From Syntrophomonadaceae bacterium (GTDB taxonomy: Bacteria; Bacillota; Dethiobacteria; DTU022), in assembly GCA_007119965.1 (NCBI GenBank), contig SKOR01000079.1:1-39204 (forward strand): 39,204 nucleotides of DNA, given 5' to 3'. Below are positions 22,089-30,879 of the stretch, piece by piece. The notes beneath the pieces are model-generated. The model was not told the DNA's origin. It did no database searches and worked only from the letters and a program-made list of their open reading frames with translations. A program made the translations under genes and the position numbers. Position 1 is the first letter of the stretch. Each line of letters starts with the position of its first letter.

Positions 22089-22118
22089 ATGTTATCACAA
22101 TATTCAGTCGATCGTCAA
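22089..22118 (-). promoter_or_regulatory. Promoter of the yihY-like gene
   Basis: On the minus strand TTGACG (22113-22118) and TAACAT (22089-22094) are 18 bases apart, and TGA directly before the -10 makes it an extended -10 promoter. It would give a leader of about 35 bases. Confidence 0.5.
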
Positions 22119-22212
22119 CCGGCCTGCCCTGAGAAGGTGTTGCCGTATAAATAAAATGACAGCAGAACGCTCCGGTGAAGGCCCTGCTGTCAGTCTGCCG
22201 ACGGATGGCCGG

Positions 22213-22542
22213 TTAATCTACTATTTCCATCATTTTACCGCAGCACATGGGGATTACTTCTCCTGTTTTCAGGCTGAGCAGCTTATTGCAGATGTTACAG
22301 TAGACCTGTTCATCGCGTTCAACTCTTATCTCAACATAAGAGCTGTCACCATCCTCGAGCCCTTCAATATAGAAAGAAGCGCCTTTGTCGCTTTTCTGCG
22401 GGACATACTCTCCTACAGGCACTAACTTCCTGCTATCACCGACACAATCAACCAGTATCTTCCATATGGCGGTCAGTTTTGCTTTTTCTTCATCATTTTC
22501 GGGCGAGAAGACAACCTGGCTTTTCCTAATGTCAATCTTCAA
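22213..22542 (-). CDS. Small zinc-ribbon protein of unknown function
   Basis: A 109-residue protein I do not recognise. The first 75 residues look like a small soluble alpha/beta domain. The C-terminus has C82-x2-C85 and C100-C101 (YCNICNK and MCCGKM), a likely zinc-ribbon or rubredoxin-type metal site. The start is TTG 22542, about 10 bases after AAAGGG; the ATG inside that ribosome binding site is out of frame. It is a single-gene unit behind an AT-rich promoter overlapped by a palindrome, so it is probably regulated by a repressor. The metal knuckle and operator would fit a redox- or metal-responsive protein, but that is inference. Confidence 0.7.
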   Translation of the reverse strand: MKIDIRKSQVVFSPENDEEKAKLTAIWKILVDCVGDSRKLVPVGEYVPQKSDKGASFYIEGLEDGDSSYVEIRVERDEQVYCNICNKLLSLKTGEVIPMCCGKMMEIVD

Positions 22543-22569
22543 GGCAGTTCATCCCTTTCTACGCGTTTT

Positions 22570-22584
22570 TTGGTTTAAAACCAA
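22570..22584. repeat. 15-base palindrome in the leader of the zinc-ribbon gene
   Basis: TTGGTTT and AAACCAA form perfect 7-base arms around a single A. It lies in the transcribed leader about 30 bases upstream of the zinc-ribbon gene start, next to a second, longer palindrome. It could be a protein-binding site. Confidence 0.4.
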
Positions 22585-22592
22585 TTTAATAA

Positions 22593-22616
22593 TTATTATA
22601 TCATATATTATAATAA
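22593..22616. promoter_or_regulatory. Operator-like palindrome over the zinc-ribbon gene promoter
   Basis: TTATTATA (22593-22600) and TATAATAA (22609-22616) are perfect inverted 8-base arms around an 8-base centre. The site overlaps the minus-strand TATAAT (22595-22600), which lies 19 bases from a TTGAAC -35 (22620-22625). A protein bound here would block that promoter. The AT-rich palindrome is loosely similar in style to PerR/Fur-family boxes, but it does not match a consensus I can name. Confidence 0.45.
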
Positions 22617-22830
22617 ACGGTTCAATAATTATTAAAGAAATATCCTGATCAGCACCTGCCCGGCTGCCCTGTATGGCCTGGCAAATGCATCAGCGCAAGC
22701 ACGGACACTGCTTTTCTTTGGTCACGAAAAAAGCAAAATCAACTTTTCTTCTGTCATTAAAGGAATAATGCCCCGGGGGAGAGTATTTAGATTTAGTGCC
22801 AAGATAACCTGCCCGTTTTGATGGTGACCT

Positions 22831-24060
22831 ATGAGCGATAAAAAATGGCTTTACATGCTCTGCCTGGCAGAAATCGGGACCATGCTGGTGCTGCTCAACT
22901 ACTCTGCAATTCTGCCGATTATTAAACAGGAATGGAGCCTGACTAATACGGAGGCAGGCTTAATCTACAGTGCCTACCAGGTTGGCTATATTGTCCTGGT
23001 GGTTATTTTATCGACCCTTACCGACTATGTCGATGCGAAAAAAATCTATGTTGTTTCCGCCCTCTGGGCGGGCGCGGCAGGCATTGCCTTTGCCCTGTTT
23101 GCCGATTCATTCTTATCCGGCCTGATCCTGCGCTGCCTGACCGGGTTTGGCCTGGCAGGCACTTATATGCCCGGCTTAAAAATGGTTTCAGCCAGGTTCA
23201 GCTCGCAACAGCGGGGATGGGCAGTCGGGTTATATGTGGGAGCATTTTCCCTGGGCACAGGGTTATCCCTGCTCTTCAGCGGGGTATTAACCGGCCTGTT
23301 TACCTGGCGGGCAGCGATTTTTATTACCTCCCTGGGCCCGATTGCCGGCGGCTTGATTGCCGTTTTTGCCCTGGATAGCGTGCCGCCGCTGCGCAGCAGT
23401 AAAGAAAAAGGCGCTTTCAGGCAGGTTTTCAGTAACCGTCCGGCGCTCCTGGTTATGGCCGGTTACGCTGCCCACATGTGGGAAATGTTCGGAATGCGCG
23501 GCTGGATTGTTGCATTCTTTGCCGCCGTAATGGTTGGCAGGAATATGGATATGGCCCAGGCAACCAGCTACGGGGCCGTTATCTCTGCCCTGATTATTCT
23601 GGCTGGCGGCTTCTCGACAGCCATGGCCGGCTCCCTCTCTGATCGCTTTGGCAGGGTGCGGACAATCCAGGTGATTATGTTTTCCAGTGCGGCCTGCTCG
23701 CTTTTTTTTGGCTGGATCAGACCCTGGCCCGCTGTGCTGGTGGTTGTTGTAAGCCTGGTTTACGGGGTTTTGGTTACAGCCGAGTCTTCAGTGCTTTCTA
23801 CCTCAGTGACTGAACTGGTCCCCCATGATTACCTGGGCAGCGCCATGGCTGTGCAGTCATTTGCAGGCTGGACGGCAGCGGCAATTGCGCCCGCCGTTTT
23901 CGGTATGATCCTTGATCTCACTAACCCTGCAGATCTAGTTGCGGAACTCGGCTATACGCCGCATTGGGGGCCTGCTTTCGTCATCCTGGGCCTGGGGGCG
24001 CTTTTAGGTCCGCCTGCAGTCAGCCTGGCCCGAAAGCTGAGCGGTTTTCAATACCGTTAA
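22831..24060 (+). CDS. MFS transporter
   Basis: A 409-residue major facilitator superfamily permease with about 12 hydrophobic helices. The loop 2-3 signature is degenerate (STLTDYVDAKK), whereas the equivalent 8-9 loop is canonical (GSLSDRFGRVR). The N-terminus starts directly with helix 1 after MSDKKW. It probably moves a small solute by proton symport or antiport; the substrate is unknown. ATG 22831 has only a weak GGTG ribosome binding site. It is followed on the same strand by a WYL regulator and a fumarate-reductase-like pair, so a carboxylate substrate is conceivable but unproven. Confidence 0.88.
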   Translation: MSDKKWLYMLCLAEIGTMLVLLNYSAILPIIKQEWSLTNTEAGLIYSAYQVGYIVLVVILSTLTDYVDAKKIYVVSALWAGAAGIAFALFADSFLSGLILRCLTGFGLAGTYMPGLKMVSARFSSQQRGWAVGLYVGAFSLGTGLSLLFSGVLTGLFTWRAAIFITSLGPIAGGLIAVFALDSVPPLRSSKEKGAFRQVFSNRPALLVMAGYAAHMWEMFGMRGWIVAFFAAVMVGRNMDMAQATSYGAVISALIILAGGFSTAMAGSLSDRFGRVRTIQVIMFSSAACSLFFGWIRPWPAVLVVVVSLVYGVLVTAESSVLSTSVTELVPHDYLGSAMAVQSFAGWTAAAIAPAVFGMILDLTNPADLVAELGYTPHWGPAFVILGLGALLGPPAVSLARKLSGFQYR

Positions 24061-24214
24061 TTTGATTATCATGTCCGACAGTTCCAACGGGGAATTAGCC
24101 GCAGTTTAATTAACCCCGGGCCATTATTTGCCGGGAAGCCAAATATTTGCCCTGCAGGATATGGTTGCTTTTTGCAGAACTTTAGCAACAGTTGTAATAA
24201 TGGGAGGGAGTGCT

Positions 24215-25330
24215 TTGGCAACAAGATCTCCACGCTGTAACCATCCTGAAGCGATAACCAATATCCTGGTCAGAATTCTCGAAAAAACGCCCATCGGCGG
24301 AGCTACCATTGAAGATCTTGAAGAAGCTTACGAAGAAGTAAAAGGAACCATTCCTTCCCGCAAAACAATTTACAGGGCTCTTGAACGCCTGGAACTGCTT
24401 TTTGATCCCCTGGCGAAGGGGGAGCAACCGGAAGAAGGGGAAGAGCCTGAGCGGGATGAATACCCCTGGCTGGATGTAAACCTTCCCGGCCCGCTGGTCG
24501 GGATTAAAAGGGTTAAGCGGGATCGTAAAACCTATTACCTTTTTGACGGTCAGCAGGCGGCCTCAGATTTTAATATTAACGAGTCTCTTTACGCTGCGCT
24601 CAGTTTATACCCCCAGTACCGCGGGATGCTTAAGAATGCTTTTCATAAGGTGATGCGCAAGCTGCTGGCGGAGACCCTGGCCGGAGTCAGTATCTATAAC
24701 CTGCTGATTAACGAAATTGAAAACCACGTTCACGTTAATGAACCGGCCCCTGCCGATCCGGATAAGTTTGCTCACATGGTCAGTGAAATATTCAGCGCTC
24801 TTCGCTACAGGAAAAGATTAAAAATAAAGTACGTGCGGACCTATGACGGGAAAGAAACGGAACGGGTTATCGAGCCCTACGGCTTGCTTAACCGATTTAA
24901 CAACTACTACCTGACCGGCTACTGTCTGAGCAGCAGGGGAATCCGGATTTTCCATGTTGTGCATATCCGGGATTTGCAGGTAATCAGCGATTCAAGTTAC
25001 AAAATGCCCCAGGGTTACTCCCTGAAGCAGGCCTACAGCCAGGCCTGGGCGACCTGGACCAACCAGGAAGGGGCCGGGCTTGAAACAGTCCGCCTGTGGG
25101 TCTGCTGCGGCACAGCCGAACGTTTCCGGGCAATTAATTTCCAGGTTTCACAGCAAGTAAGAGAGCTCGGTAAAGGAGAAATTGAGGTCACTTTCCGCCT
25201 GACCGGCGCCAACGAAATGATCCCCTGGATTGCCAGTTGGGGCCGGGATATAAAGGTAATCGAGCCGGCCTGGTTAGGAGATGCAGTAGCTGATTTCCTG
25301 AAGAAGGCTTTAGAAAACTATAAATACTAA
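24215..25330 (+). CDS. WYL-domain transcriptional regulator
   Basis: A 371-residue regulator. The N-terminal 70 residues form a winged helix (ILVRILEKTPIGGATIEDL, then SRKTIYRALERLELL). The WYL domain spans about residues 190-265 (KIKYVRTYDGKE, RVIEPYGLLNRFNNYYLTGY, FHVVHIRDLQVI), followed by a WCX-like C-terminal domain. Such proteins sense nucleotides, nucleic acid or small ligands and may repress or activate. TTG 24215 is chosen because GGGAGGGAG lies 4-5 bases upstream; an in-frame ATG at 24200 would sit within or before that site. The target is unknown; the flavoprotein gene 62 bases downstream is the nearest candidate. Confidence 0.85.
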   Translation: MATRSPRCNHPEAITNILVRILEKTPIGGATIEDLEEAYEEVKGTIPSRKTIYRALERLELLFDPLAKGEQPEEGEEPERDEYPWLDVNLPGPLVGIKRVKRDRKTYYLFDGQQAASDFNINESLYAALSLYPQYRGMLKNAFHKVMRKLLAETLAGVSIYNLLINEIENHVHVNEPAPADPDKFAHMVSEIFSALRYRKRLKIKYVRTYDGKETERVIEPYGLLNRFNNYYLTGYCLSSRGIRIFHVVHIRDLQVISDSSYKMPQGYSLKQAYSQAWATWTNQEGAGLETVRLWVCCGTAERFRAINFQVSQQVRELGKGEIEVTFRLTGANEMIPWIASWGRDIKVIEPAWLGDAVADFLKKALENYKY

Positions 25331-25392
25331 GCAGCCGCTCAGCCTGGATTGCCATGATTCTGTAATCATGCCTGGATAAGGGGGCAAAAACC

Positions 25393-27090
25393 TTGGAGAG
25401 GGGATCTTATGATCTGGTTTGTATCGGCGGCGGCGGGGCGGCTGTGCTGGCGGCAGTTCATGCCGCCTCTTCAGGCAGGTCAGTGGCCCTGGTAACAAAG
25501 GATTACCCGGGCTTCGGTAACACCCGCCTGGCGGTTGGAATGGCTGCCTGCCCGGGCATCCTGGCTGAAGACAGCTCAGAACTGTTTGCTGCTGACCTGA
25601 TGAGCAGCGGTGAAGGGATCAGCGAAGCCGCAGTGGTTAAATCTTTTGCCTCCGGGGCTGCCCGCAGCGTCGCAGCCCTTGAAAAGTTGGGGCCTCTTTT
25701 TCCCCGCGCCCCCGGCGGAGAGATATCTTCTGAAGAAGTTTCGCAGGTTGGCGGGCACAGCCGCCCCCGCTCCATGGCAAACCTGGGTGGCGGGGCTTCG
25801 CTGGGGGCATGCCTGAAAACAGCCCTCTGGCGGTTTGGAGTTAACGTATACAGCAACACGGCAGTTCTCGAACTGTTGAAAGTGGAAGGCAGCATAAAAG
25901 GGCTGCTGGCTTTGGATTTGAGGAAAGGGCATTTTCTGGGCCTGGACTGCGGATCAGTGCTGATTGCCACCGGGGGCTGCGGTGCGCTTTATTACCCGCA
26001 CACGACTAACAGCCGCGGGGCAGTTGGTGACGGCCTGGGTCTGGCTTTGAATGCGGGCGCTGTCCTATGGGATATGGAACAGGTCCAGGCGATTCCTTTC
26101 GGGATCACCCGGCCCCGTTCGATGATCGGGGCCCTGTGCGGGGAACCATCCACCGCCGGCCCGGCCGGACGCCTCCTAGATGGTTCGGGTAATATTCTGG
26201 TCGACGGGGGAATCTGTAAAATGACCCGCGCCGAGGTCACCCGGATCATGATGCCAGTCATAACAGAAGGCAGGGTCGATTCCTGTGGGGGGCTGCTGTT
26301 GGATTTAAGCCCAAACCTGGCCCTTGCTGACGGAGATAAAAGATACAGGGCCGTTTGCAGCAGCGGGATTTCTGACATTGTCCGAACAGCTTACGGCCTA
26401 AAAGCTTACCGCTGGGAAGAACGCTGGCCGGTACTGCCCACTTTTCATTATCAGATGGGCGGGATCAGGACAGATCTGCTTGGCCGGACGGGGGTGGACG
26501 GATTGCTGGCGGCAGGTGAAGTGCAGGCCGGCCTGCACGGCGGAAACCGCCTCGGATCGGTAGCCTTAAGTGAAATATACCATGCCGGGCCCAGGGCGGG
26601 GAAAGCTGTGATAAAACAGCAGGTTTCATCCGGCCGGGTGCACGTCAGCAAAGCGGATCCCGGATCTGATTTCAGGTCAGAGATTGAAAAATGGCAGGAA
26701 CTGCTGGGCGGCAGCGGCCGCAATAACCCTGCCTCGCTGCGCGCTGAACTGGAAGACCGCATGTGGCGCCTGGCCGGTCCGGTAAGAGATCAACCTGCGC
26801 TGCTGGAGCTTTTACATGAACTCGACAGGCTTTCGGCAGGCAGTAAAGACCTTAAGATCAGTCGGGAAAAAACCTGTAACCGGCAGATCCTGGATGCCGT
26901 GGAATTAAACCTGATGCTGCCTGCAGCCAGGGCCCTGGTTTTAAGTGCCCTCGAGCGTCGTGAAAGCCGGGGAGCTCACCTGCGCGCAGATTACCCGGAG
27001 CGCAACGATCAGGAATTCAGGTGCCACACTTATGTCCGGGTGAATGAGGACGGCTCGCTGGAAAGCGGCCTGGCGCCGTTGGAATCTTAA
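25393..27090 (+). CDS. Fumarate reductase/succinate dehydrogenase-type flavoprotein
   Basis: A 565-residue FAD-dependent oxidoreductase of the SdhA/FrdA/NadB family. The FAD dinucleotide motif GGGGAA is at 12-17. HTTNSRGAVGDGLGLALNAGA and the FHYQMGGIRTD and AAGEVQAGLHGGNRLG segments form the conserved FAD and substrate domains, with the catalytic-type Arg in GGNRLG. The His that binds FAD covalently in Complex II is not seen, so FAD is probably non-covalent. The start is TTG 25393, 9 bases after AAGGGGG. It lies 59 bases upstream of an iron-sulfur partner, which argues against stand-alone aspartate oxidase (NadB). The substrate is unproven; fumarate or a related enoate is the default guess. 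Confidence 0.85.
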   Translation: MERGSYDLVCIGGGGAAVLAAVHAASSGRSVALVTKDYPGFGNTRLAVGMAACPGILAEDSSELFAADLMSSGEGISEAAVVKSFASGAARSVAALEKLGPLFPRAPGGEISSEEVSQVGGHSRPRSMANLGGGASLGACLKTALWRFGVNVYSNTAVLELLKVEGSIKGLLALDLRKGHFLGLDCGSVLIATGGCGALYYPHTTNSRGAVGDGLGLALNAGAVLWDMEQVQAIPFGITRPRSMIGALCGEPSTAGPAGRLLDGSGNILVDGGICKMTRAEVTRIMMPVITEGRVDSCGGLLLDLSPNLALADGDKRYRAVCSSGISDIVRTAYGLKAYRWEERWPVLPTFHYQMGGIRTDLLGRTGVDGLLAAGEVQAGLHGGNRLGSVALSEIYHAGPRAGKAVIKQQVSSGRVHVSKADPGSDFRSEIEKWQELLGGSGRNNPASLRAELEDRMWRLAGPVRDQPALLELLHELDRLSAGSKDLKISREKTCNRQILDAVELNLMLPAARALVLSALERRESRGAHLRADYPERNDQEFRCHTYVRVNEDGSLESGLAPLES

Positions 27091-27149
27091 CCGCACCCGG
27101 TTTCGCTGCAATAACTTTACGGGCGGTTAAAAACGGAAAAGGCGGTATT

Positions 27150-27854
27150 ATGGTTAAAAAGAAAAAAACGATCATTATCAAGCGTTTTCACCAGGATCGG
27201 GCAGTGCCGGGATGGGAAGAATCTTATACCGTGCCGGCAGAAGGACGGGCGACCGTGCTGCAGTCCCTGCTTTACATATATGAAAACCTTGATTCGACCC
27301 TTGCCTTTGAGTACTCCTGCCGCTATGCAAAATGTGGCCTTTGCGGGGTGGAAGTGAACGGCCGGCCCGGGCTGGCCTGTACTGCTTTTTTGAATAATGA
27401 TCAAACCCTGGTGGGCCCCCTTGCAAATTTACCGGTTATCCGCGACCTGGTTGTCGATCGCAGCCCGCTTGACAGGCTGCTTAAGGATCAAAAAATATTT
27501 TTTTCCGGGACTGTCCCGGACGAATCCCCCGGGACTGATCAGTGCGGGGCCGGTGATTGCTTTCCCCTGCTGGAAGTCCCCGAAGGTCTGAAAAAGTTGT
27601 TAAGCTGTGTTGAGTGTTTTTCCTGTCATGCTGCCTGTCCAAACCTTGATTATTCCGATCCGGCCTTAAACCGGTTTGCCGGCCCCCTGGTCTTTCTGAA
27701 GTTGGCCCAGCTCCACCTCGATCCCCGCGATCAAAAAAACAGAAAATCCCAGGCCCGCCGCCTGGGTATCGAACAATGCGCCACCTGCCGCCGCTGCTAC
27801 TGCCCCATAGGTATTCCCATATACAATCTGGCCATTAAGCCTTTCCTCGGTTAA
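27150..27854 (+). CDS. Fumarate reductase-type iron-sulfur subunit
   Basis: A 234-residue SdhB/FrdB-like electron-transfer protein. The plant-type [2Fe-2S] site is C57, C62, C65 and C77. The first ferredoxin-like motif is C153-x2-C156-x2-C159-x3-C163-P. The second is unusual: C210-x2-C213-x2-C216-x-C218-P, instead of the usual Complex II spacing with three residues before the final Cys-Pro. Two extra Cys lie at 132 and 137. ATG 27150 has a weak AAGGCGG site. It is co-directional with the flavoprotein. No membrane anchor (SdhC/D or heterodisulfide-reductase-like) follows, so the complex looks soluble or uses an anchor encoded elsewhere. Confidence 0.85.
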   Translation: MVKKKKTIIIKRFHQDRAVPGWEESYTVPAEGRATVLQSLLYIYENLDSTLAFEYSCRYAKCGLCGVEVNGRPGLACTAFLNNDQTLVGPLANLPVIRDLVVDRSPLDRLLKDQKIFFSGTVPDESPGTDQCGAGDCFPLLEVPEGLKKLLSCVECFSCHAACPNLDYSDPALNRFAGPLVFLKLAQLHLDPRDQKNRKSQARRLGIEQCATCRRCYCPIGIPIYNLAIKPFLG

Positions 27855-27972
27855 ACAATTTCGTAAACAATTTTCCACCGGATATTTGCATTTCCCGGTG
27901 AATAGTGTTTTAATTAGATGCTGTGCATTTATTAGATGTGCTGTTAAACCAGTTAAAGACAGGTGGAGCAAA

Positions 27973-29799
27973 ATGAATTTACAAACAGAGAATAATATAC
28001 GCAATGTCGCAATTATTGCCCATGTAGACCATGGTAAAACGACCCTGGTGGACGGGCTTCTTCGCCAGGCAGGAATATTCCGGGAAAATGAGCAGGTGAT
28101 TGAGCGGGTGATGGATTCCAATGACCTGGAAAGGGAAAGGGGCATTACGATTTTATCCAAGAACACCGCTGTGCATTACGGCAGTACCAAGATCAATATC
28201 GTAGATACTCCCGGGCATGCTGATTTCGGCGGTGAAGTGGAGCGGGTCCTCCGCATGGTCGATGGCGCTTTGCTACTTGTCGATGCTTTCGAAGGCCCGA
28301 TGGCCCAAACCAAGTTTGTCCTGCGCAAAGCCCTGGAGGTTGGCCTGCGCATTATAGTAGTGATTAATAAAATCGATCGGCCCGACGCCAGGCCAGAAGA
28401 AGTTTTAAACGAGGTTTTCGATCTTTTCGTAGAGCTGGAAGCAGCTGACTGGCAGCTCGATTTCCCGGTAATCTACACTAACTCACGCCAGGGTTTGGCT
28501 GCAATGGATTTCGCCGAACAGGGATCTGATCTGAAACCCCTTTTCGATTTAATATTGGCTGAAATGCCGCCGCCGCAGGCTGATTCCGATGGGGTGCTGC
28601 AGCTGCAGATCAACACCCTTGATTATGACGATTACGTGGGGCGGGTTGGCATTGGCCGAATCCGTAACGGGTTTATAAGCGGCGGCCAGAGTGTTGCTTT
28701 ATGCAAGCAGGATGGCCGCGTGGAAGTTATGAAAATAGGCAAACTTTGGACATACGAGGGGCTGAAGCGCCGCGAAACGGCCCGTGCAGAGGCCGGGGAT
28801 ATCGTGGCCGTGGCCGGCCTGGGCCAGGTCAATATCGGCGAAACGGTCAGTGACCCCCTCAACCCCCTTCCTTTGCCTCTGCTCAGTGTGGATGAGCCGA
28901 CACTGACTATGAATTTCATGGTTAACAACAGCCCCTTTGCCGGGCAGGAAGGAAAGTATGTCACCTCCCGCCAGCTGCGCAGCAGGCTGTGGAAAGAGGC
29001 TGAGACAAACGTCAGCCTGAAGGTCTCGGAAACCGCTTCTCCTGAAATTTTTGAGGTTGCCGGGCGGGGGGAACTTCACCTGGGGATCCTGATTGAAACG
29101 ATGCGGCGTGAAGGTTACGAACTGCAGATATCGAAGCCCAAGCCGATATTAAAAACAATTGACGGTGTTACCTGCGAGCCGTACGAAAAATTATATGTGA
29201 ACATTCCTGAAATGTATTCCGGAAGGGTGATTGAGAACCTCGGGGAGCGGCAGGGTGAGATGCTTAACCTTGAGCCGGCAGGAGAGAATAACCTGAAACT
29301 TGAATTCGTGATTCCTGCCCGCTGCCTGATCGGCTTTCGCTCTGAACTGCTCACTGATACCCGTGGCGAGGGGATAATGCACCACCTGTTCAGCCATTAC
29401 GGAAAAACCAGGGGGGATATCTACGGTCGGCGGCGGGGTGTGCTGATTGCCTTTGAAAGCGGGGAGGCGACTCCGTACGGTATAGTGAACATGGAAGAAC
29501 GCGGGACGCTCTATATCCGTCCCAATGAACATGTTTATGCCGGGATGATCGTCGGCGAACATTCACGCGAAAATGACCTGGATGTTAATGTATGCAAGAA
29601 AAAGCACCTGACCAATATCAGGGCCAGTGCTGCTGACGAGGCGATTAAGCCGACTCCGCCAAAGTTGTTCAGCCTGGAACAGGCCATGGAATATATCGAA
29701 GAAGATGAACTGGTGGAAGTGACTCCTGCCGCTATCCGGATGCGCAAAAAAATACTGGACCGCAGCCGCCGCGAAAGGACTGCCAAACACAGCGGATAA
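27973..29799 (+). CDS. typA: Translational GTPase TypA/BipA
   Basis: A 608-residue ribosome-binding GTPase of the EF-G family, involved in ribosome assembly and stress adaptation. The G motifs are intact: [25 protein letters not shown] and NKID. The C-terminal part has the BipA-specific [15 protein letters not shown] and [16 protein letters not shown] stretches. Length is normal. ATG 27973 follows AGGTGGAG; the frame is open upstream to 27886 but that region is intergenic in character. The gene appears monocistronic, with its own terminator at 29830. Upstream, an inverted repeat (CACCGG/CCGGTG, 27876-27900) separates it from the iron-sulfur gene. Confidence 0.96.
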   Translation: MNLQTENNIRNVAIIAHVDHGKTTLVDGLLRQAGIFRENEQVIERVMDSNDLERERGITILSKNTAVHYGSTKINIVDTPGHADFGGEVERVLRMVDGALLLVDAFEGPMAQTKFVLRKALEVGLRIIVVINKIDRPDARPEEVLNEVFDLFVELEAADWQLDFPVIYTNSRQGLAAMDFAEQGSDLKPLFDLILAEMPPPQADSDGVLQLQINTLDYDDYVGRVGIGRIRNGFISGGQSVALCKQDGRVEVMKIGKLWTYEGLKRRETARAEAGDIVAVAGLGQVNIGETVSDPLNPLPLPLLSVDEPTLTMNFMVNNSPFAGQEGKYVTSRQLRSRLWKEAETNVSLKVSETASPEIFEVAGRGELHLGILIETMRREGYELQISKPKPILKTIDGVTCEPYEKLYVNIPEMYSGRVIENLGERQGEMLNLEPAGENNLKLEFVIPARCLIGFRSELLTDTRGEGIMHHLFSHYGKTRGDIYGRRRGVLIAFESGEATPYGIVNMEERGTLYIRPNEHVYAGMIVGEHSRENDLDVNVCKKKHLTNIRASAADEAIKPTPPKLFSLEQAMEYIEEDELVEVTPAAIRMRKKILDRSRRERTAKHSG

Positions 29800-29829
29800 G
29801 AAACCTGTTTAATAATCGGGGTTTTCCGG

Positions 29830-29869
29830 AAGACGGTTTGTTTATAAATAAACAGGCCGTCTTTTCTGT
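29830..29869 (+). terminator. Intrinsic terminator after typA
   Basis: AAGACGG (29830-29836) pairs with CCGTCTT (29857-29863). An inner TGTTTAT/ATAAACA helix continues it, and TTTTCTGTT follows. The position 30 bases after the typA stop fits. Confidence 0.75.
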
Positions 29870-30087
29870 TACAGGGGTATCAGTAAACAGCGATAGGGCG
29901 CGGTGGCCGGTAATTATGATTAAAAGGGAGATAACGCCAGATCGGATGGGAAAGGCTCCGGCTGAAGAAATAACGGCTGGTTATGCTTAACATCTCTGCA
30001 TTGATAAAGGATTTGCTTTTCCGAAGGTCGAAATAATGAACTACCGGAACAGTATCCGCTGATCATTACCGGAAAGGGGGGTTGGTT

Positions 30088-30879
30088 ATGGCCAAAAAAA
30101 GTGAGGGGACAACAGAAGCCGTCAGGCAGGTTACCTGGGATTATGAAGCCGGACAGAAAAACAATGGTTTTCCCTGGGGGCCGCACAAGCTGCCGCTGCA
30201 GATGAACTTTGAGGGGTTTTCCCTGGCAGTGGAAAAGAGTGAGGACGGTTTTATATACAGGCGGGAAGGCCGGGATAAGACCGTTGAGAAGAAGGTAATA
30301 ACAGATAAAGGCAGCCTGGTGCTCAGCCCTGTAGAGCCTTTAAACCTGCCTGCCGGGGTGAGTTCCCACCTGCAGGTGACATTGGAGCAGCCTCTAACGG
30401 TTGAGCCGCGGGCTTCTGCAAACGTGCTTTTAACCTTCCCATTGGAATTATCAGCAATTATAGAAAACCGGAAGGGAAACAGCCGGATTCTGGACACCTT
30501 TGCCCTCACCCCGCCCAAGTTCACCCTCTACGGCACTATTAAAGCCGGCCTGATTTGTAAATACTGGCTGAGCGCAGTGCATTATTCTGTGCCGGCGGTG
30601 AACCCGGTTGAACTTGGGGTTATAAACCTGTCTATCCAGAATACCGGTGCCCGGTGGGCCGAGGTGCATAAGGTGGTTCTCAGTGCCCGGGGGATGAAAC
30701 TGTATTTTAACCAAAACCTGGTCTCTTTGCAAGCAACTATGAAAATAAACAGCGAATCTGCTGCAGAAACTAATTTTATCGATGAACCGCTACAGGCGGG
30801 GATGAAGAAGGCTCTTGAACTTTACAGTACAAAGCTGCTCACTTTACCGGGAAAAACAGTAATGGAGGAGGGCTACTAA
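30088..30879 (+). CDS. DUF432 family protein
   Basis: A 263-residue soluble protein that I assign to DUF432, a poorly characterised family. It is rich in beta strands (for example PLQMNFEGFSLAVEKSEDG and NVLLTFPLELSAII) with a short helical C-terminus. No signal peptide, membrane span or catalytic motif is evident. ATG 30088 follows GAAAGGGGG at 7-8 bases. The stop codon is directly followed by the ATG of an MscS channel with no gap, so the two should be translationally coupled. That suggests DUF432 modulates or assembles with the channel, which is inference from arrangement. Confidence 0.7.
   Translation: MAKKSEGTTEAVRQVTWDYEAGQKNNGFPWGPHKLPLQMNFEGFSLAVEKSEDGFIYRREGRDKTVEKKVITDKGSLVLSPVEPLNLPAGVSSHLQVTLEQPLTVEPRASANVLLTFPLELSAIIENRKGNSRILDTFALTPPKFTLYGTIKAGLICKYWLSAVHYSVPAVNPVELGVINLSIQNTGARWAEVHKVVLSARGMKLYFNQNLVSLQATMKINSESAAETNFIDEPLQAGMKKALELYSTKLLTLPGKTVMEEGY

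Noticed and set aside
25393-27090. Annotation as L-aspartate oxidase NadB
   Set aside because: The partner iron-sulfur subunit directly downstream and the lack of nadA/nadC nearby favour a fumarate-reductase-type flavoprotein.
27913-27951. A short direct repeat (ATTAGATG twice) upstream of typA
   Set aside because: It is only eight bases, with no symmetry or promoter relation that I can support.
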